In this document: in pieces, positions 62,281-64,000 of the stretch
Layout: each line of letters opens with the position of its first letter
Position numbering within the stretch: the first letter of the stretch is position 1
NCBI GenBank assembly: GCA_963575745.1
Contig: CAUYUJ010002714.1
Coordinates: 334,972-398,971, forward strand
Length of the DNA stretch: 64,000 bases
Reading direction: 5' to 3'
DNA from: Prorocentrum cordatum
Taxonomy: Eukaryota; Sar; Dinophyceae; Prorocentrales; Prorocentraceae
Translations under genes and position numbers: made by a program
Notes under the pieces: generated by a model
What the model was told of the DNA's origin: nothing
Seen by the model: only the letters and a program-made list of their open reading frames with translations
Database searches by the model: none

Positions 62281-62835
62281 AGGGACGTTGGTGGTGGTGA
62301 TGATGATGTTGATGATGCTGATGGTAGTGAGGATGATGCTGCTGATGATGATGCTGCTGATGATGATGTTTGATGATAGTGATAGTGATGAGGATGAGGA
62401 TGATGATGAGGATGGTGATGATGACGATGGTGGTGGTGATGATGAAGATGAGGATGATAATGGTCATGTGGCAGGATGAGGATGAGGATGAGGATGAAGA
62501 CGAGGATGATGAGGATGGGGATGGAGATGAGGGTGAAGATGACGATGCGGATGAGGACGAGGACTATGATGCTGATGGTGATGATGATGGTGATGATGAT
62601 TCTGATGATGGTGATGGTGGATGATGATGTAACGGCTGAGAAAGATGTGTGTAATGGTGATGTTGCTTATGCTGGTGCGGATGCGGCTGATGCTGACTCT
62701 GATGTGTTTGCTGGTGCTGCTGCTGATGCTGCTGTTGATGACGCTGATGCTGATGCTGATAAGGATGATGATGCTGATGATGATGAGTGATGGTGATGGT
62801 GATGGTGATGGTGATGGTGATGGTGATGGTGATGG

Positions 62836-62888
<53 letters not shown>

Positions 62889-63202
62889 TTGATGATGATG
62901 ATAACGATGATGCGCTGCTGCTGAGGATGCTTATGCCGATGAGGAAGTGATGATTCAGATGTTGTTGCTGATTTGGATGGTTTGGATGGGGATGAGGATG
63001 CTGATGATCATGATTCTGGTGCTGGTGGTGGTGTTGACGATGGAGGCGGTTGTGATGACGATGGTGGTGTTGATATTGAATATGTTTACAGTGATGGTGA
63101 TGAGGATGATGCTGATGCTAAAGACATTGATGCTGATCATGATGCTGACGACGACTGTGTTTATGTTTATGTTAGTGTTGGTAATGATGAGGCTGACGAC
63201 GC

Positions 63203-63276
<74 letters not shown>

Positions 63277-63480
63277 GTGAACACGATGACTATGTTGTTT
63301 GTGGTGATGACGGTGCGGATTGTGATCATGTTGCTAATGATGATACTGATTGTGTCGGTGATCAGGCGCATGCTCATGACTGTGAACATCATAGTTAGGG
63401 TGATGGTGAGGATGTTCATGATGATAATGATAATGATGGTGGTGATGATGACAATGCTGGTGATGGTGGTGGTAGTTTGA
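62281..63480. repeat. GAT/GAG/GGT triplet arrays
   Basis: ATGATG, GATGAG and GGTGAT variants. Pure GAT at 62830-62890 and 63205-63280; a (GATGGT)n hexamer run at 62788-62838. Confidence 0.93.
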
Positions 63481-63705
63481 CTGCTTCGGGATCGCAGTAG
63501 GGCGGGGGTCATTTTGTTCGCGCCCTCGGCCGAACACGTGTTTCGTGCACGTATGTTGTCCAATCTCGGACGCGTGTAACGGGGAAGTGTTCGGAAGCAT
63601 GTCTTGTGGCAGAGGTGTTCCCAAATCCGAGTACTTGCACATGACAAGTGTTTTTGTTCGGCGGTCGGCGATTTTCTGCACACAGGATCAGAGCTGAGGC
63701 CGACG
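63481..63705. other. Single-copy-looking island between GAT arrays
   Basis: 225 bp without triplet structure. It contains GAACACGTGTTTCGTGCACG (partly palindromic), GTGTTCGG and ACAAGTGTTTTTGTTCGGC phrases. No ORF with a domain. Confidence 0.5.
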
Positions 63706-64000
63706 CAATACCCTGATGATCATGATAATGCTGCTGCTGCTCATGATGATGCTGATGCTGATGCTGCTGATGCTGCTGATGCTGCTGATGCTGATGATGA
63801 TGATGCTGATGATGCTGATGATCTGATGATGATGCTGATGATGATGATGCTGCTGCTGCTGATGATGCTGGTGGTGATTGTGGTGGTTGTGGTGATGATA
63901 ACTGTGATGACGGTGCTGATGCCGGTGTTGATTACGACGGTGCTGACAGTCGTGGCGAGGCAAGTGCCCACGACGGCGTCGACGAGAGCGGTGTTGCTGG
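63706..64000. repeat. GAT/GCT trinucleotide array to window end
   Basis: GATGCTGCT variants, turning into GGTGATTGTGG and then mixed sequence at the very end. Confidence 0.9.

Noticed and set aside
59843-64000. Many Asp/Met/Thr and His/Ile/Ser ORFs
   Set aside because: Triplet repeat translations without any conserved segment.

Overview
The window is nuclear DNA of a dinoflagellate. Three observations support this. Two stretches match the conserved dinoflagellate spliced-leader sequence and lie in tandem, increasingly decayed copies. A gene is cut into tiny exons by long introns that mostly start with GC and end with AG. A very large share of the sequence is simple repeat. The genus cannot be told from the sequence. 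There is a 100-base assembly gap at 15296-15395. I see no rRNA, CRISPR or bacterial-type operon.

Layout. (1) 1-12.5 kb, and probably further both ways: a plus-strand type II (PRX5-like) peroxiredoxin gene. Five short exons (909-968, 2558-2617, 6893-6929, 10320-10383, 12457-~12522) splice in phase. The introns are full of microsatellites, a MITE, a foldback repeat and, at 3370-6190, a LINE fragment that begins with two tandem spliced-leader relics. (2) 12.6-15.3 kb: GGA and AAG/AAT trinucleotide arrays ending at the gap. (3) 15.4-17.8 kb: the 3' part of a LINE (reverse transcriptase end plus zinc fingers) with a separate 241-residue ORF lying in its coding region. (4) 18-20.9 kb: MITE, foldback repeat and unassigned sequence. 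(5) 20.9-41 kb: a GATC-rich satellite split by an 18-kb Copia-type LTR retrotransposon (22636-40618) with 201/196-bp LTRs and a 5-bp target duplication.

(6) 41-58 kb: microsatellites, several minisatellites (including a 77-bp one), G/C-run palindromes, more copies of the small inverted-repeat families, a tRNA-like repeat pair and one uncertain ORF. (7) 58.2-59.5 kb: an intronless RRM-protein retrogene that carries spliced-leader relics at its 5' end and an A-run at its 3' end, sitting inside a (TCC)n tract. (8) 59.8-64 kb: GAC/GAT arrays.

The most notable object is the giant Copia element. After gag, protease, integrase, reverse transcriptase and RNase H it carries about 8 kb more coding sequence. 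That includes a domain resembling Tpt1/KptA RNA 2'-phosphotransferase and a zinc-ribbon protein. The copy is young by LTR comparison (5 substitutions and one 5-bp indel) but is broken by two in-frame stops and several frameshifts. It looks derived from an element encoding one or a few very long polyproteins.
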